This document shows positions 43,309-54,163 of a stretch of DNA of 64,000 nucleotides, piece by piece. The notes beneath the pieces are model-generated. The model worked only from the letters and a program-made list of their open reading frames with translations. It did no database searches and was not told the origin of the DNA. Each line of letters opens with the position of its first letter. Position 1 is the first letter of the stretch. The position numbers and the translations under genes were made by a program. Source of the DNA: Batkoa obscura (lineage: Eukaryota; Entomophthoromycota; Entomophthoromycetes; Entomophthorales; Batkoaceae); NCBI GenBank assembly GCA_030770535.1, contig JASVEC010000002.1, forward strand, positions 310,001 to 374,000, written 5' to 3'.

Positions 43309-46300
43309 ATGAAGAACAGCGAAAAAAAAGATGTCAATATAGGTTCAAATGAAGTCAACAATAGCTTAATTAATTCTGCGGATACACTTCATTTTGATAC
43401 CGATTTAACAAATAGGGATGGACTATCACCTCAAAGTTTAGAGTTAAGAACCATGCCTAATGAAAGGGAAACATTTCGACCTCGGCCAAAGAAACAAGAT
43501 GCCACACCTTCTAGAAAAGCATCAGGAAGAAGTAGAGCAAGAAGAGATTCGAATGGACCAGAAAGCGGAACTAAGCTTCGACGATGGGTATCAAGTAATT
43601 CTTCTAGGCATCCGAATTTAGCTAGAAAAAAATCGCGTATGATAGATAGGGAACGCTCTAAAGCCATCGGAGCTTGGACCTTATTTTCTTGGCTCGTAAC
43701 ATGTTGTTTCCCACCCTTTTTATTAAAATGGTGTGGTATGAAAAATCGACAAGTACAACAAGCATGGAGAGAAAAAATTAGTTTAGTATTTATTATTGTA
43801 GTAATTTCAGGTGCACTTGGTTTCTTAACATTTGCACTAGAAGCTGTTCTTTGTGGTGATACAAATACAAATAAGATGGCTTATAAAACACTAACTAAAG
43901 AGATGGTAAGTATCAATGGGGTTATTTATAATATTAAAAATTTTGTCCATCCAGAAGCTTTGGTAGGCAAAATTCGTTATGAAGGTGGTTTTGCTTTGGA
44001 TAATGAATCAATTAATGCTGGTACAAAAGATCTTTCTTTTCTATTTCAAGCATTAACGCGTCAAAATCCTGGTAGTTGCAAAGATATCTTATTTTTTGAA
44101 GGGTCAAATAATGATGAACCTCAAAGATATTTTCCATGTCTCCCCATTGATCCATTTTCTTCTGCACCAATACAAGGAAGTAATTCGGATGGTTCTTGCC
44201 ATTTTTCAGTTAATCATAAAGAGTCCTTATCAAAGCTAAAAAAAGTTGGAAATGTGTTTTTTACATGGAAAGAAGTAGAAGATAAAAATAATGGATTAGT
44301 AGTTTATGGTGGTAATGTTATTGATCTTAATAGATTAAAGTGGCTTACGGGTACTGTTGCAATGTCCAGTTTTGTTGCAGATCTTAGAAGAGAAGATAGG
44401 CCATATCTTGGTAAAGATGTTAGTTATTTTTTGCTTAATGAAGATCCAAGCGTTGGTAAATGTTTGATTGATATTTTAAGAGTTGGTATGATAGATACCA
44501 GTACCATTGGATGTTTAACTTCATCTGCGATTCAATATATTATATTAATTGTCATTGTTGCTGTTGTAATTTCTAAATTTTTTATGGCTATTTTCTTTAG
44601 TTGGATTGTAAGCTGGAGATTAGGATCGTTAAATGAACGTACTTATCAAGATAAATTAAAGAGATATGACCAAATGGAGGCTTGGGCTGAAGATCGTGAG
44701 GATAGTAGTGTTACAGAATCAGATACTTCTTTACCTGTAGAACTTACTACAGATTTCACACCAATCAATAACACTAGTTCTAGAATGGGTACTGGACAAG
44801 TACCCTCAGCGAGAAACTCTTCTAATTGTTTATCTACACCTAGAGGAATTGGAATTCATTCTCATGAAGGAGAAATGAAATCAAGAGGAAGCTTCAATTA
44901 TGACCGTCCACCCATATTTGTTCCTCCTGGGATTGACTCTGACCTTGGATTTGCATTACATTATACTATTTCATTAGTGACTTGTTATTCTGAAGGATTT
45001 TCTGGTATAAAGGCTACTCTTGATTCATTAGCAAATACTAATTATCCAAATAATCGACAATTATTATTTGTAATTTGTGATGGTCTTATTACTGGTGCAG
45101 GAAATGAGAAATCTACACCTGACATTTGTTTATCTTTAATGAAAGATTTTGTTATTCCTCCGGATATGGTGCAACCTTACTCTTATGTTGCTATAGCTGA
45201 AGGTTCTAAACGACACAATATGGCTAAAGTGTATGCTGGTTACTATTACCAAACTAATAAAAAGAAAGGTGACGCAAATGAGAAAACAGATAGTCCTTCA
45301 AAGAATCGAGTTCCTATGGTTTTAATAGTCAAATGCGGTACTCCAGAAGAAGCCAATGGGCCCAAACCTGGTAATCGTGGTAAAAGAGATTCTCAAGTAA
45401 TATTGATGTCCTTTTTACAAAAAGCTATATTTGATGACCGTATGAGCGAGTTAGAATATGAGCTCTTCAACGGGTTTTGGAATGTTTCTGGAGTTACTCC
45501 AGATGTTTATGAAACTGTACTTATGGTAGATGCAGATACTGTGGTTGCTCCTGATTCTATTACTAGAATGGTAGCTTGTTTTTCAAGAGATCCTAAAGTG
45601 ATGGGTTTATGTGGTGAAACAAAAATTGCAAACAAATCTCAATCTTGGGTCACAGCTATTCAAGTGTTTGAATACTATATATCCCATCATCTTTCAAAAG
45701 CCTTTGAATCTATTTTTGGTGGTGTTACTTGTCTCCCAGGTTGTTTTTCAATGTACCGGATCAAAGCCCCAAAAAGTAACGGAGATTGGGTTCCTGTTCT
45801 TTGTAATCCAGAAATTTTACAGCAGTATTCCGAAAATGTAGTCATTTCTTTACATCAAAAGAATCTTCTATTGCTAGGTGAAGATCGTTATTTAACAACT
45901 CTCATGTTACGTACATTTCCAAAGCGTAAACTTATTTTTGTTCCTCAAGCTGTTTGTAAAACTATTGTCCCTGATTCATTCTTCGTTTTGTTATCTCAAC
46001 GTCGTCGTTGGATTAACTCTACTGTTCATAATCTATTAGAATTAGTAATAACTAGGGATTTATGTGGTACCTTTTGTTTTTCAATGCAATTCATTGTATT
46101 TATGGAATTGATTGGTACAATAGTTTTACCGTCTGCCATATGCTTCACTATTTATCTGTTAGTAAGAGCCTTTTTAGCACCTAATCCACCAACTATTCCA
46201 TTAGTGATTTTAGCTTTAATTCTTGGTCTTCCTGCTATTTTGATTGTTTTAACTACTCGCCAAATTGGATATATTTTTTGGATGTTTATCTATTTATTAG

Positions 46301-46965
46301 CTTTACCTATTTGGAATTTTATTCTTCCTATTTACTCATTCTGGCATTTTGATGACTTTAGTTGGGGTCAAACACGTATGATTGCTGGAGGGGATAAATC
46401 TGGACACGGTAGTAACGAAGGAGAGTTTGACTCGAGTAACATTGTTATGAAACGTTGGGAAGAATTTGAAAGAGAGAAACGTAGAAGAACTGTTGCAGTG
46501 TTAAGTCAATATGGTACACAAGTCTCTTTACCATCTACTGTTCGTAATGAGCCTTATAAGTATGGAAATAGCAGTAAAAACTTGTTGAATGTACCTGAAG
46601 CTGCCAATTCAAAATATACATTAGACTCTCAAAATAGTAACCATCCTGGTAACTTGGATAATATGGGCTATATGTCGCCAATAGCTTTAAGGAGAGTTTC
46701 TAAAGTAGTTGCTGCTGAAGAAGAAATCAACTCAATTTTAGCCGATAATTATAGCCCAGGTATGGGTGAACATATGGTTCTTTGTGACCAAAATGGACAG
46801 GTATCTCTTCCTTGGAGATCTATGGGATCTTTAGGTAACCCTAGAGCAAGCACATCTGCTTTGAATGTTTCAAGGTTATCATTAGCTAACAATGGATCCA
46901 ATCGTGATATTCTACGTCACTCCATTTTTGACCCAACTTATAACGGTAGTACTCCAAAACATTAA
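43309..46965 (+). CDS. Chitin synthase, class IV (Chs3-like)
   Basis: 1218 aa, single exon, ATG start. Polymerises GlcNAc from UDP-GlcNAc and extrudes chitin across the plasma membrane. Architecture: basic disordered N-terminus (about 1-110), two membrane segments (about 120-185), a cytochrome-b5-like segment near MVSINGVIYNIKNFVHPEAL, a third membrane segment around residues 400-430, then a GT2 catalytic domain with DAD at 741-743, EDR at 858-860 and QRRRW at 897-901, and C-terminal membrane helices (about 915-1020) followed by a Ser/Asn-rich tail. There is no myosin motor, which separates it from classes V-VII, and the length fits class IV (yeast Chs3, 1165 aa). In yeast the class needs Chs4-type activators and trafficking chaperones; not testable here. 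Confidence 0.96.
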   Translation: MKNSEKKDVNIGSNEVNNSLINSADTLHFDTDLTNRDGLSPQSLELRTMPNERETFRPRPKKQDATPSRKASGRSRARRDSNGPESGTKLRRWVSSNSSRHPNLARKKSRMIDRERSKAIGAWTLFSWLVTCCFPPFLLKWCGMKNRQVQQAWREKISLVFIIVVISGALGFLTFALEAVLCGDTNTNKMAYKTLTKEMVSINGVIYNIKNFVHPEALVGKIRYEGGFALDNESINAGTKDLSFLFQALTRQNPGSCKDILFFEGSNNDEPQRYFPCLPIDPFSSAPIQGSNSDGSCHFSVNHKESLSKLKKVGNVFFTWKEVEDKNNGLVVYGGNVIDLNRLKWLTGTVAMSSFVADLRREDRPYLGKDVSYFLLNEDPSVGKCLIDILRVGMIDTSTIGCLTSSAIQYIILIVIVAVVISKFFMAIFFSWIVSWRLGSLNERTYQDKLKRYDQMEAWAEDREDSSVTESDTSLPVELTTDFTPINNTSSRMGTGQVPSARNSSNCLSTPRGIGIHSHEGEMKSRGSFNYDRPPIFVPPGIDSDLGFALHYTISLVTCYSEGFSGIKATLDSLANTNYPNNRQLLFVICDGLITGAGNEKSTPDICLSLMKDFVIPPDMVQPYSYVAIAEGSKRHNMAKVYAGYYYQTNKKKGDANEKTDSPSKNRVPMVLIVKCGTPEEANGPKPGNRGKRDSQVILMSFLQKAIFDDRMSELEYELFNGFWNVSGVTPDVYETVLMVDADTVVAPDSITRMVACFSRDPKVMGLCGETKIANKSQSWVTAIQVFEYYISHHLSKAFESIFGGVTCLPGCFSMYRIKAPKSNGDWVPVLCNPEILQQYSENVVISLHQKNLLLLGEDRYLTTLMLRTFPKRKLIFVPQAVCKTIVPDSFFVLLSQRRRWINSTVHNLLELVITRDLCGTFCFSMQFIVFMELIGTIVLPSAICFTIYLLVRAFLAPNPPTIPLVILALILGLPAILIVLTTRQIGYIFWMFIYLLALPIWNFILPIYSFWHFDDFSWGQTRMIAGGDKSGHGSNEGEFDSSNIVMKRWEEFEREKRRRTVAVLSQYGTQVSLPSTVRNEPYKYGNSSKNLLNVPEAANSKYTLDSQNSNHPGNLDNMGYMSPIALRRVSKVVAAEEEINSILADNYSPGMGEHMVLCDQNGQVSLPWRSMGSLGNPRASTSALNVSRLSLANNGSNRDILRHSIFDPTYNGSTPKH

Positions 46966-47362
46966 GAAAGATATACAATTAATAGAACAATCGAGTAAAT
47001 TATCCAGATAGTTCAAATTTTATAAAATATGATAATTAATAAAACTGATTATATAAATAATGATACAGAATTAATAGTTTTAATTTAACTCCAAAACTTC
47101 TAAAGCCTCCATTTTTATATTTGAACTGAGGCAATTATGACTTAAATTTACCCAGATTAGGATTTTTAGAATTTACAAGAGTTATTTAAAAAATAGTTTA
47201 TTTTACTATAATTTATAAACTAAATTAGATAATAATAAAAGCAATTTAAGATTAAGATAAATTAATGTCACTTTTAAAATCACTTTATAAATAAAACCAT
47301 GAAATATAAATATTTAAATATTATATATATATTACTAATTAATTTTAATAAAGTGTAAAATA
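46966..47362. other. Convergent 3' spacer
   Basis: About 400 bp between the stop of the chitin synthase and the stop of the minus-strand LEA2-like gene; AT-rich, nothing else recognised. Confidence 0.5.
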
Positions 47363-48965
47363 TTATTGACAAACTATATTTCTATTGAACGAGTCTTTAG
47401 GTATAATGTTAGCCCAAGTAAAAAGGTTGAATTTTGCTTCAACAATAGTTGACAAACCAAGAGGATATCTAGTAGTTGTTTGGTCTTCATGTGGACAAGC
47501 TGCCATTATATCTAAAAAGGTTCTATCCTAAAGAAATATTAATAACCTGTTAAATTACCCTAGAATTAGCTTACCTGCTGTGATGATGTATAATAATTTA
47601 TATCTATCGTATAATTAGTAAAAGCCTCTCCTTGAATTGGGACATAAAGCGGTTTAACATTGCCATTTCCTATCTGGTTATTGGTGCCTATATCATACAC
47701 CTAAATAAAATTAACATCAACCCATAAATACAAATTAAAGATACTACCTTTCCATTTAGTTCATTTAGCCAAAGTGGATAGAAATTAGGATTATTGATTC
47801 TTAGTTCTATCTGCAATTGAGCTTTAAATGTAGATATTGTTTCATTTACCGTAGTAGTTGGTCCAGATATAATTCTAAACTCAGAACTAGGAGAAATGCC
47901 AGGAATTCTCACCCATAAAAAGAAAAGAATCAACCCAATAAAGAAACAGGCAGCGGTAGTAACAATAACACACATTTTACCAGAGCAACCACATAAACCA
48001 AAGCATGATCTCCTTTTTTCTTTTATAGGGGTTTTAGCATGGCTTGGAACTCTATGGCTTGCTGGATCAAAGGTAGTAGATGGTGAAGCAAATTGATTAT
48101 CTTGATGTTTTAAATTAGTAGCATTTACATGATTAGGTAAATTGGCTCTAGTAACTAATCTTTGATCGTAAAATTGGGATTCTGGTCTTAAAACATGGGC
48201 AGGTGGCCTTGGATCAAACCCTCCATACTCCTCACTATTATTGGCTATAAAAGGCTTATATTCATTTAAAGATTGATTTGAGTTTGATGAAAACTTATTT
48301 GACATTAATTCTAAATCTTCTTTTTGCCCAGCTGCTCGAACATGATTTGGAAGATTGTTTAGCTCGACAAAATCGGCTTTATTTGGTGTTGAACACTGAC
48401 TACTTCTTCGAGATGAATATTTTCCAGGAGGTATGTTGTAAGCATTATTAAAGTGCATAGTTTGCTCATATTGAATATTATGGCTATAGTTGCTCATCCT
48501 GTTGTGTCCATCATAGTGTATATAATCCATATTATTGGGTGGTGAAGTATATTGGTTTTTAACGTAATAATGATTACCATAATTGCTTTCCGGTCTATAA
48601 TCATTAAAGTCTTGATTATAATCTCTATAATAAGAAGTTCTTTGTGTATTACTCATTTGGTTATATGGGCTCTGACTGATTTTATTATTTCCAATAAAAC
48701 TTGGTGACATTCCTCGTTGATAATTGTAATCTGGAGAAAGTACTTTCCTTGGTGAAGAGTTCATTGAATTCGGATATGAGCTATTGGTATTACTGTTGGT
48801 TACATCCCTCACAGAACTATTGCTCAACTGTGGAGTTGATTTTGGATATTGATTTTTATAAGGAGATGTTTTATTTTTTGGCCCTTTGCTATTTGGTGGT
48901 TCTGGTAATCGTTTTGAGCCATTTGCATTAGTTTTTAATTCGCTAGTAATATCGCCTACATACAT
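47363..48965 (-). CDS. LEA2-like single-pass membrane protein (3 exons)
   Basis: Exons 48965-47748, 47700-47575 and 47527-47363 join in phase to 502 aa; both introns are 47 bp. The first 320 residues are disordered (Asn/Ser/Pro/Tyr-rich, with repeated LPNHVRA/LPNHVNA-type and HVLRPES motifs). Then a Cys-rich juxtamembrane segment (CFGLCGCSGKMC), one membrane helix at about 325-348, and an extracytoplasmic domain with ISTFKAQLQIELRINNPNFYPLWL, typical of LEA2/LEA14-like beta-sandwiches, ending RNIVCQ. Such fungal proteins are probable plasma-membrane or wall-facing proteins of unknown function. Its convergent position next to chitin synthase is suggestive but not proof of a wall role. Confidence 0.78.
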
Positions 48966-49910
48966 GTTTACAGATATTGCTTACAGATAGATATTGAACT
49001 TAGAAAAAATTATTTTATAATAGTGTGAATACAATTAGAATCTGGGGGACTGAAAACCAAAGAAACGGTGTTTTAAAAATCATTTTAATAGGTAGTAAAT
49101 TAGTTCAACCACATTATATGGCTTAATTTAGTAATTCATCGCCAATCCCTTAAAGTATGTCCTGCATTTTATTTAACCAATAGAATTTATTCACTTTTAT
49201 AACTGTATGCTAATAATAGCTCCAGGTGCACATTTGATTAAAAGGTTAAAACGTTTCATGGCCTTAAATTGATCCCATTCTATAGTTTAAACTAGCATAA
49301 CTGTATTTTTCTTGTCACACATCTTTATTTAAACTTATAAAATTTCATGTTTTCTTAGCTAATATTAGACTTATTAATTGTTAAAACAATATTAGTATTT
49401 GCTAAAGCCAAATACTATTTGTATAGTACTAATAATTTGATATTTTGACCAAGTAAAAGTTTTGAAGTTGGTTTAATAATAAACAAATTGTTATTTTAAA
49501 TAACAATTTTATCTTGAACTTAAAGCAAACTGCCATATGTTTTTGAATAATTTTATTCAAAACTTCTTATGAGTTGACCATTTAGCAAAATAGTATTGTT
49601 TTATTAGTTATCTGACAAAAGTTATTCAAGAACAAAAATAAAGGCTTTGATAATGTGTTACAAAGTTATAATAAAAATATCTTTATTTAATAAAATGTGT
49701 CTTATATGACTTAAGCAACTATATCGTTGAATTTTACCTTTTTATATATTAATTATAAGTACCAAGGCTTAAGCATAAAAAGTATGTAATAATAAATGTT
49801 AATATTGAGATTTAGCAAAGTTTTAAAAACTGGTAAGGAATAGAGGTTATATGTAAGAATACATCTTATTGATAAAATTTATCTTTATAATCAACTATTG
49901 AACCTAATAA
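48966..49910. other. Upstream region of the LEA2-like gene
   Basis: About 0.95 kb AT-rich. No gene, no clear TATA box for the minus-strand gene. Confidence 0.45.
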
Positions 49911-50013
49911 TTTGGGGATGTATTTTATGTTTAAGAATTTTACTAACAGTTTTTCCGCTTAAATAGCGCTTAAAAATGGAAAAAATAATGAAGTCAAAAA
50001 AAACACTTCTATT
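49911..50013 (-). mobile_element. MITE-like element copy 13, inverted
   Basis: TTTGGGGATGTATTTTATG at left and AAAAAAAACACTTCTATTT at right. The core is AAATAGCGCTTAAAAATGG. Confidence 0.83.
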
Positions 50014-50094
50014 TAATAAATTATGATATACTGTAAGAACATGCGGGACATTTAATAAATACAAAAATATACACTAACACAGCCAAATATTTTC

Positions 50095-50207
50095 TCAATT
50101 TTATTTTTAGGCTACTGCTATTTCTATTATTTTTTGGTTGTTTTTTTATAAATTAAAGTAGTAGCACTAAGAGTTGATAGTGGTAGATGTATGTGGTTAA
50201 AATACTA
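50095..50207 (+). pseudogene. N-terminal fragment of a propeller-family gene (copy 8), cut by a MITE
   Basis: Reads LATAISIIFWLFFYKLK-like hydrophobic sequence, then VVALRVDSGRCMWL, which parallels GIAPRVDGGKCIVVED of the intact paralogue. Homology stops exactly where MITE copy 14 starts, and no continuation is visible after it. Confidence 0.6.
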
Positions 50208-50312
50208 TATTGGGAGTGTTTTTTTGATTTCATTATTTTTTCCATTTTTTAAGCGCTATTTGAGTGGAAAATTTATTAGTAAAGTTCTTAAGCACAAAAA
50301 TACATCCTCATA
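50208..50312 (+). mobile_element. MITE-like element copy 14
   Basis: TATTGGGAGTGTTTTTTTGA at left and AAAAATACATCCTCATA at right, hairpin intact. It terminates propeller fragment copy 8. Confidence 0.87.
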
Positions 50313-51242
50313 TGATATTTAGATGAGTTGATTCATGTACTACATATTCCATATTTAATGATGGTAATAAATAGCTATTTAAACTAGGTTTATAGAAAAA
50401 AGTGAAATTAGCTTATAAAACGCCTAACGGATGGCACACCATACAACCAATCCACCAAAGTCCCCTTTGTCATCACCCAAACCTTTTTATCAGTTTGATT
50501 CATAAGCATCTAATTTTTAAAAAAATTAAAAGTAAAGACTACTGACTCTTTTGTTTCCATTTTAAATGTTTTCATTATCACTAGATTTAAAGAAGATAAT
50601 GAAATAAAAAATAGATTATTACACTTTAAATCATGAGTTTGATATAACTAAATGTTTAAGTGTATATTTTCATATTATATTGCGGATTTATACGTTAGCA
50701 CATACATTAAAGAGCATATAAGGTTCGTATCAGCATATGTATTATATGATAAAGCTAATGAATATATCAATAATAAGGCTAATAAACTTATGTGGCTATA
50801 TTACGCTTTCAATTTCAAGTTTATAATAACAGAGTACGATTTATATATCTAACTGTATTTATAATATAATCAAAATACAACTAAGCTATTTCTGAATGTT
50901 TTACCATGATAAAATACTTAATGTAGGAGTTATTGATGACAATTATCAATACAGTCGTTAAATTCTTCAAGGTGTATTACTATTGGCAATTGTAAAGGCC
51001 TTTAGACGTCTATATAAGAAGAAAAGTATAGCATAAACTCTGACTTTTACTAGTATGACAAATAGGGTCAATATTTATCAACTATGATTTCTTTTTTACA
51101 AAAAAGACATTATGTTATATATATATATACTTAAATTTCCCCCTTATGACATCATTTTATTTATTAAAATATTTAAAGTAATCATTTATAATAGGGATAG
51201 TAAGGACCCTACTTTGAAGAAGATTTTAGAATTTAATTCACT
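50313..51242. other. AT-rich spacer
   Basis: No supported gene. An open frame at 50652-50852 (66 aa, starts ATG) has no domain or paralogue and is probably chance. Confidence 0.4.
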
Positions 51243-51346
51243 ATAGTGAAGATGTATTTTTTTGTTTAATTTTACTAATAATCTTTCCACTCAAATAACG
51301 CTTAAAAAATGGAAAAAATGATAAAATCAAAAAAAACATCCCTATA
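51243..51346 (-). mobile_element. MITE-like element copy 15, inverted
   Basis: TATAGTGAAGATGTATTTTT at left and AAAAAAACATCCCTATA at right. The core is CAAATAACGCTTAAAAAATGG. It lies about 210 bp beyond the 3' end of propeller copy 6. Confidence 0.84.
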
Positions 51347-51556
51347 ATTTTGTGCTAATATCAGAGCAGAAATCAAATGTTGCATTTAAATTTTATAAGC
51401 TTGAACTTCTAGTACTTTGTTAACCTTTATGAGTATGACGGTGTACTGGCTTTTTGTTTTACTGTTAACCATTGATAGCGTTTGCTTCTTATAACTCTTA
51501 ATAGTTCAAGGTTAGTTTACCTTTACCCAAAGATGCAATAAATAAAAAAATCAAAA

Positions 51557-52990
51557 TTAGCACAAAAATAAAATGTAATTTAATAACAGTTCAGTTTTAT
51601 TTTGTTTTGTTTTATCTATATTTACATCTCTTAAAGCTTTGATGAGCGCTTTTATAGATAACATAGAAGTAGCTTTGTCAATTTCTTGTGAATGGCTGAA
51701 TATTGCAGTATTGTAATAATCACTATTAGCATCTAACAATTGATTGGATCGATAACAATATGATCAATAGTATAACTTGAAGGTCTTTTCTTTGATTTGT
51801 GTTTATATGATACAAATAACACGACCGCTCTAATTGAAATGATCCCCCCTAAGATACCCCCAATTGTCGAAATACTATTATTTCGAACATTACCTATTCC
51901 TTTAGTTTATATACTATTACCAATATTACTGTTATTTAACGGAGGTATACCGCCTACTTCCTCGAAAGTATTCACACCAAACGCTTGGACTTTATTTGAG
52001 ATCTCATCTTCAGTTCCTCTATACCTGGTAGAATCTTTTGTATTATCAAAAATGCTTTGATTAAGTCGAATAGAGCCAGATGAATTTACCAAATAGTTGT
52101 TATATTTAGAAGACGTCTTTCATTTTTAATTAAAAGTTTTATGTTTGATTGTTTAAATTTTAATAATGGAAATTGAAACGCACAAATCTCAGTTTAGACA
52201 CTATCACCATCAAGGATGAAATATACCGAACCACTAAATTTTACAATAGATAAGCTGGTATGATTACTGGATTTAGTATTATACTTGTCTATTTTATAAG
52301 TTGTCAAATCCAATTCATATAATATATCGATAATGGTATATGAAGCCAACTCTGGTACGTTTTTAAAATAATATACTTTATTGTTATTGCTAAATAGCAA
52401 TATCATGGAATTGGCTCTTTTTGGTTGATAGATTGTTTTCACTTCTTCAGTTTGAATATCAAATGATACTATTTTTGTTGGAAATGCTGCTGAATAAAAT
52501 TTGTTAGTAATGCAAAGTCTTCTTTAATTTTTCTCACTCTATAAAATGTTATAATAAACATAGTCACTAACCCTATCTTTTTCATAATTAGGTGAAAAAT
52601 CAAATTCATAGACCTTCTTGATTGCATATTCGCTCCCCACTCATTTTTTTTGATATCAAATTGATTATACTTTACATTTGCACTATGAATATTGTTAAAA
52701 ACCATCAACGTTTTATTCTTTATAGAAAATTCCATATGAAAAGCGAACAAGGTTTGATAAATTAGTTGTATTATATACAGTCCATTCTATAGTATTATCA
52801 ACTAATTTCACTCCTTTTTTTAAATCTTAAACATTTCCTTATTATATATATTTAAATTCGAAATGGTTATATATTCACCAAATTAATACAAATCACCTCC
52901 TACTACAATACACCACATCTGCCACCAAATACTCTTGACAATACTTCATTAGCTTCATAAAATAAGTTACTAATAAAAATATATATGATT
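51557..52990 (-). pseudogene. Decayed membrane beta-propeller family gene (copy 6)
   Basis: On the minus strand the N-terminus (EVLSRVFGGRCGVL-type block near 52900), the middle (IKNKTLMVFNNIHSANVKYNQFD near 52680), the propeller blade YELDLTTYKIDKYN near 52290 and the tail SDYYNTAIFSHSQEIDKA near 51680 follow the intact paralogue in order, across several frames with stops. The tail is the best conserved piece. One of the longest pseudogene copies. Confidence 0.72.
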
Positions 52991-53015
52991 TTTTTAAGCT
53001 AAAAACTGTGTTAGA

Positions 53016-53085
53016 ATGAGTGCTTTGATTTCATCAGTTTTTCCATTTTTTAAACGTTAAATGGAAAGATTGTTAATAAAATTAA
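53016..53085 (+). mobile_element. MITE-like element copy 16, truncated
   Basis: Only the middle remains: TTTGATTTCATCAGTTTTTCC and TTTTTTAAACGTTAAATGG, then GTTAATAAAATTAATCC. Both terminal repeats are gone. Confidence 0.6.
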
Positions 53086-53328
53086 TCCAATTGGTCGAAT
53101 TATACTTAGTTTAGTACAGTATCGTCTTTTATTTAGCTATTAATGAAAAGTAGTTTCAGTAAATTTGTTTGTTTTATAACAGCCTGTTCAACATTATATA
53201 AGTTCATTAATCCTTACAATATTATAAAACTTTGAGCTTTGAACTATTTATTAAGTTATATCTAAAGGAATTCCTTATTTAAATAAGCTTTAAAAAATAT
53301 TAAAAGTTAAAAATCGCCCCTAATAAAA

Positions 53329-53439
53329 TATGGGGATGTATTTTTGTGTTAAGAATTTCATTACTAATTTTTCCGTTCAAATAGTGCTTAAAAGATGGAA
53401 AAATAATGAAATTCTTTAACACAAAAATATATCCCCATA
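53329..53439 (-). mobile_element. MITE-like element copy 17, long-armed foldback variant
   Basis: Left end TATGGGGATGTATTTTTGTG continues to AAGAATTTCATT. The right end is nearly its mirror: AATGAAATTCTT, then ACACAAAAATATATCCCCATA. Other copies have two different ends, so this one carries the same end twice, giving inverted arms of about 35 bp around the usual hairpin core. Confidence 0.85.
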
Positions 53440-53944
53440 TTGTAAAAATAAAATTACAATCAAGTTAAAAAAGTTAAGTTTATTGTAAGTTATAAGTACA
53501 AAAATACAAAGTAGTTAGTTTAAACAGGGGAACGTTTAGATTTTGTTATCATAAAAACATAAAGATATGGCTTTTATATTTGGATTTCTAGTTAATGTTT
53601 TTTAAATATACAAGTTAATATTAAGATAATAAAATTAAGTTAAAAATCGCTTTTCGTTAATTCTTTAAGCCATATTTTTTAAAATCAAATCACTTGTATT
53701 TTATTATACTTATTTGTCATTTACCATGGTTATTAAAAAATAAATACAATGATTGTTTTCATTAAGTGTTTAAAGACTGTTATTTTATATTATTTGCCTA
53801 AGTAAGATGTTCAAGTTTTAAGTGTATGTAACTTTACCTAACTAATTTTAATTTAGCAAGAAAGGATTATTTTTTCCATTTTCCCCTCTCGCTACTTCCT
53901 TGCTTCTCATTTGTATTATCTAATATTTCAATGTTAAACTTTTC
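53440..53944. other. AT-rich spacer
   Basis: Nothing recognised, except that 53830-53944 could carry a second exon for the small minus-strand frame described next. Confidence 0.4.
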
Positions 53945-54163
53945 TTACCTCCACCAATAAATCACTTGGGAATTTAACCCTTCCAAGATTTTTACAAAAG
54001 AAGTATCTTTTAAATCTTTATCTCCAGTTTGAAATACTAAAACTAAATCAATACTAAATATATTATTATTAAATATCGATCGCTTCATATGAGATACAAA
54101 CGTTAAAAAGTATAAAATATTCCCTATAAATAATAGAACTAAAAGCTGTTTAGCTTCCAACAT
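53945..54163 (-). CDS. Possible small secreted protein or first exon of one
   Basis: 72 aa from an ATG: hydrophobic signal-like start (MLEAKQLLVLLFIGNILYFL), then a mature part with IDLVLVFQTGDKDLKD and FVKILEGLNSQVIYWW. The frame ends at AGGTAAGAAA, a good splice donor, so the gene may continue at lower coordinates. The only nearby acceptor gives an intron of about 29 bp and an immediate stop, so I could not complete a model. Less AT-biased composition than its surroundings is the main support. Confidence 0.35.
   Translation of the reverse strand: MLEAKQLLVLLFIGNILYFLTFVSHMKRSIFNNNIFSIDLVLVFQTGDKDLKDTSFVKILEGLNSQVIYWWR

Noticed and set aside
43431-43667. 78-codon minus-strand frame inside chitin synthase
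   Set aside because: Antisense shadow of the basic N-terminus of the enzyme.
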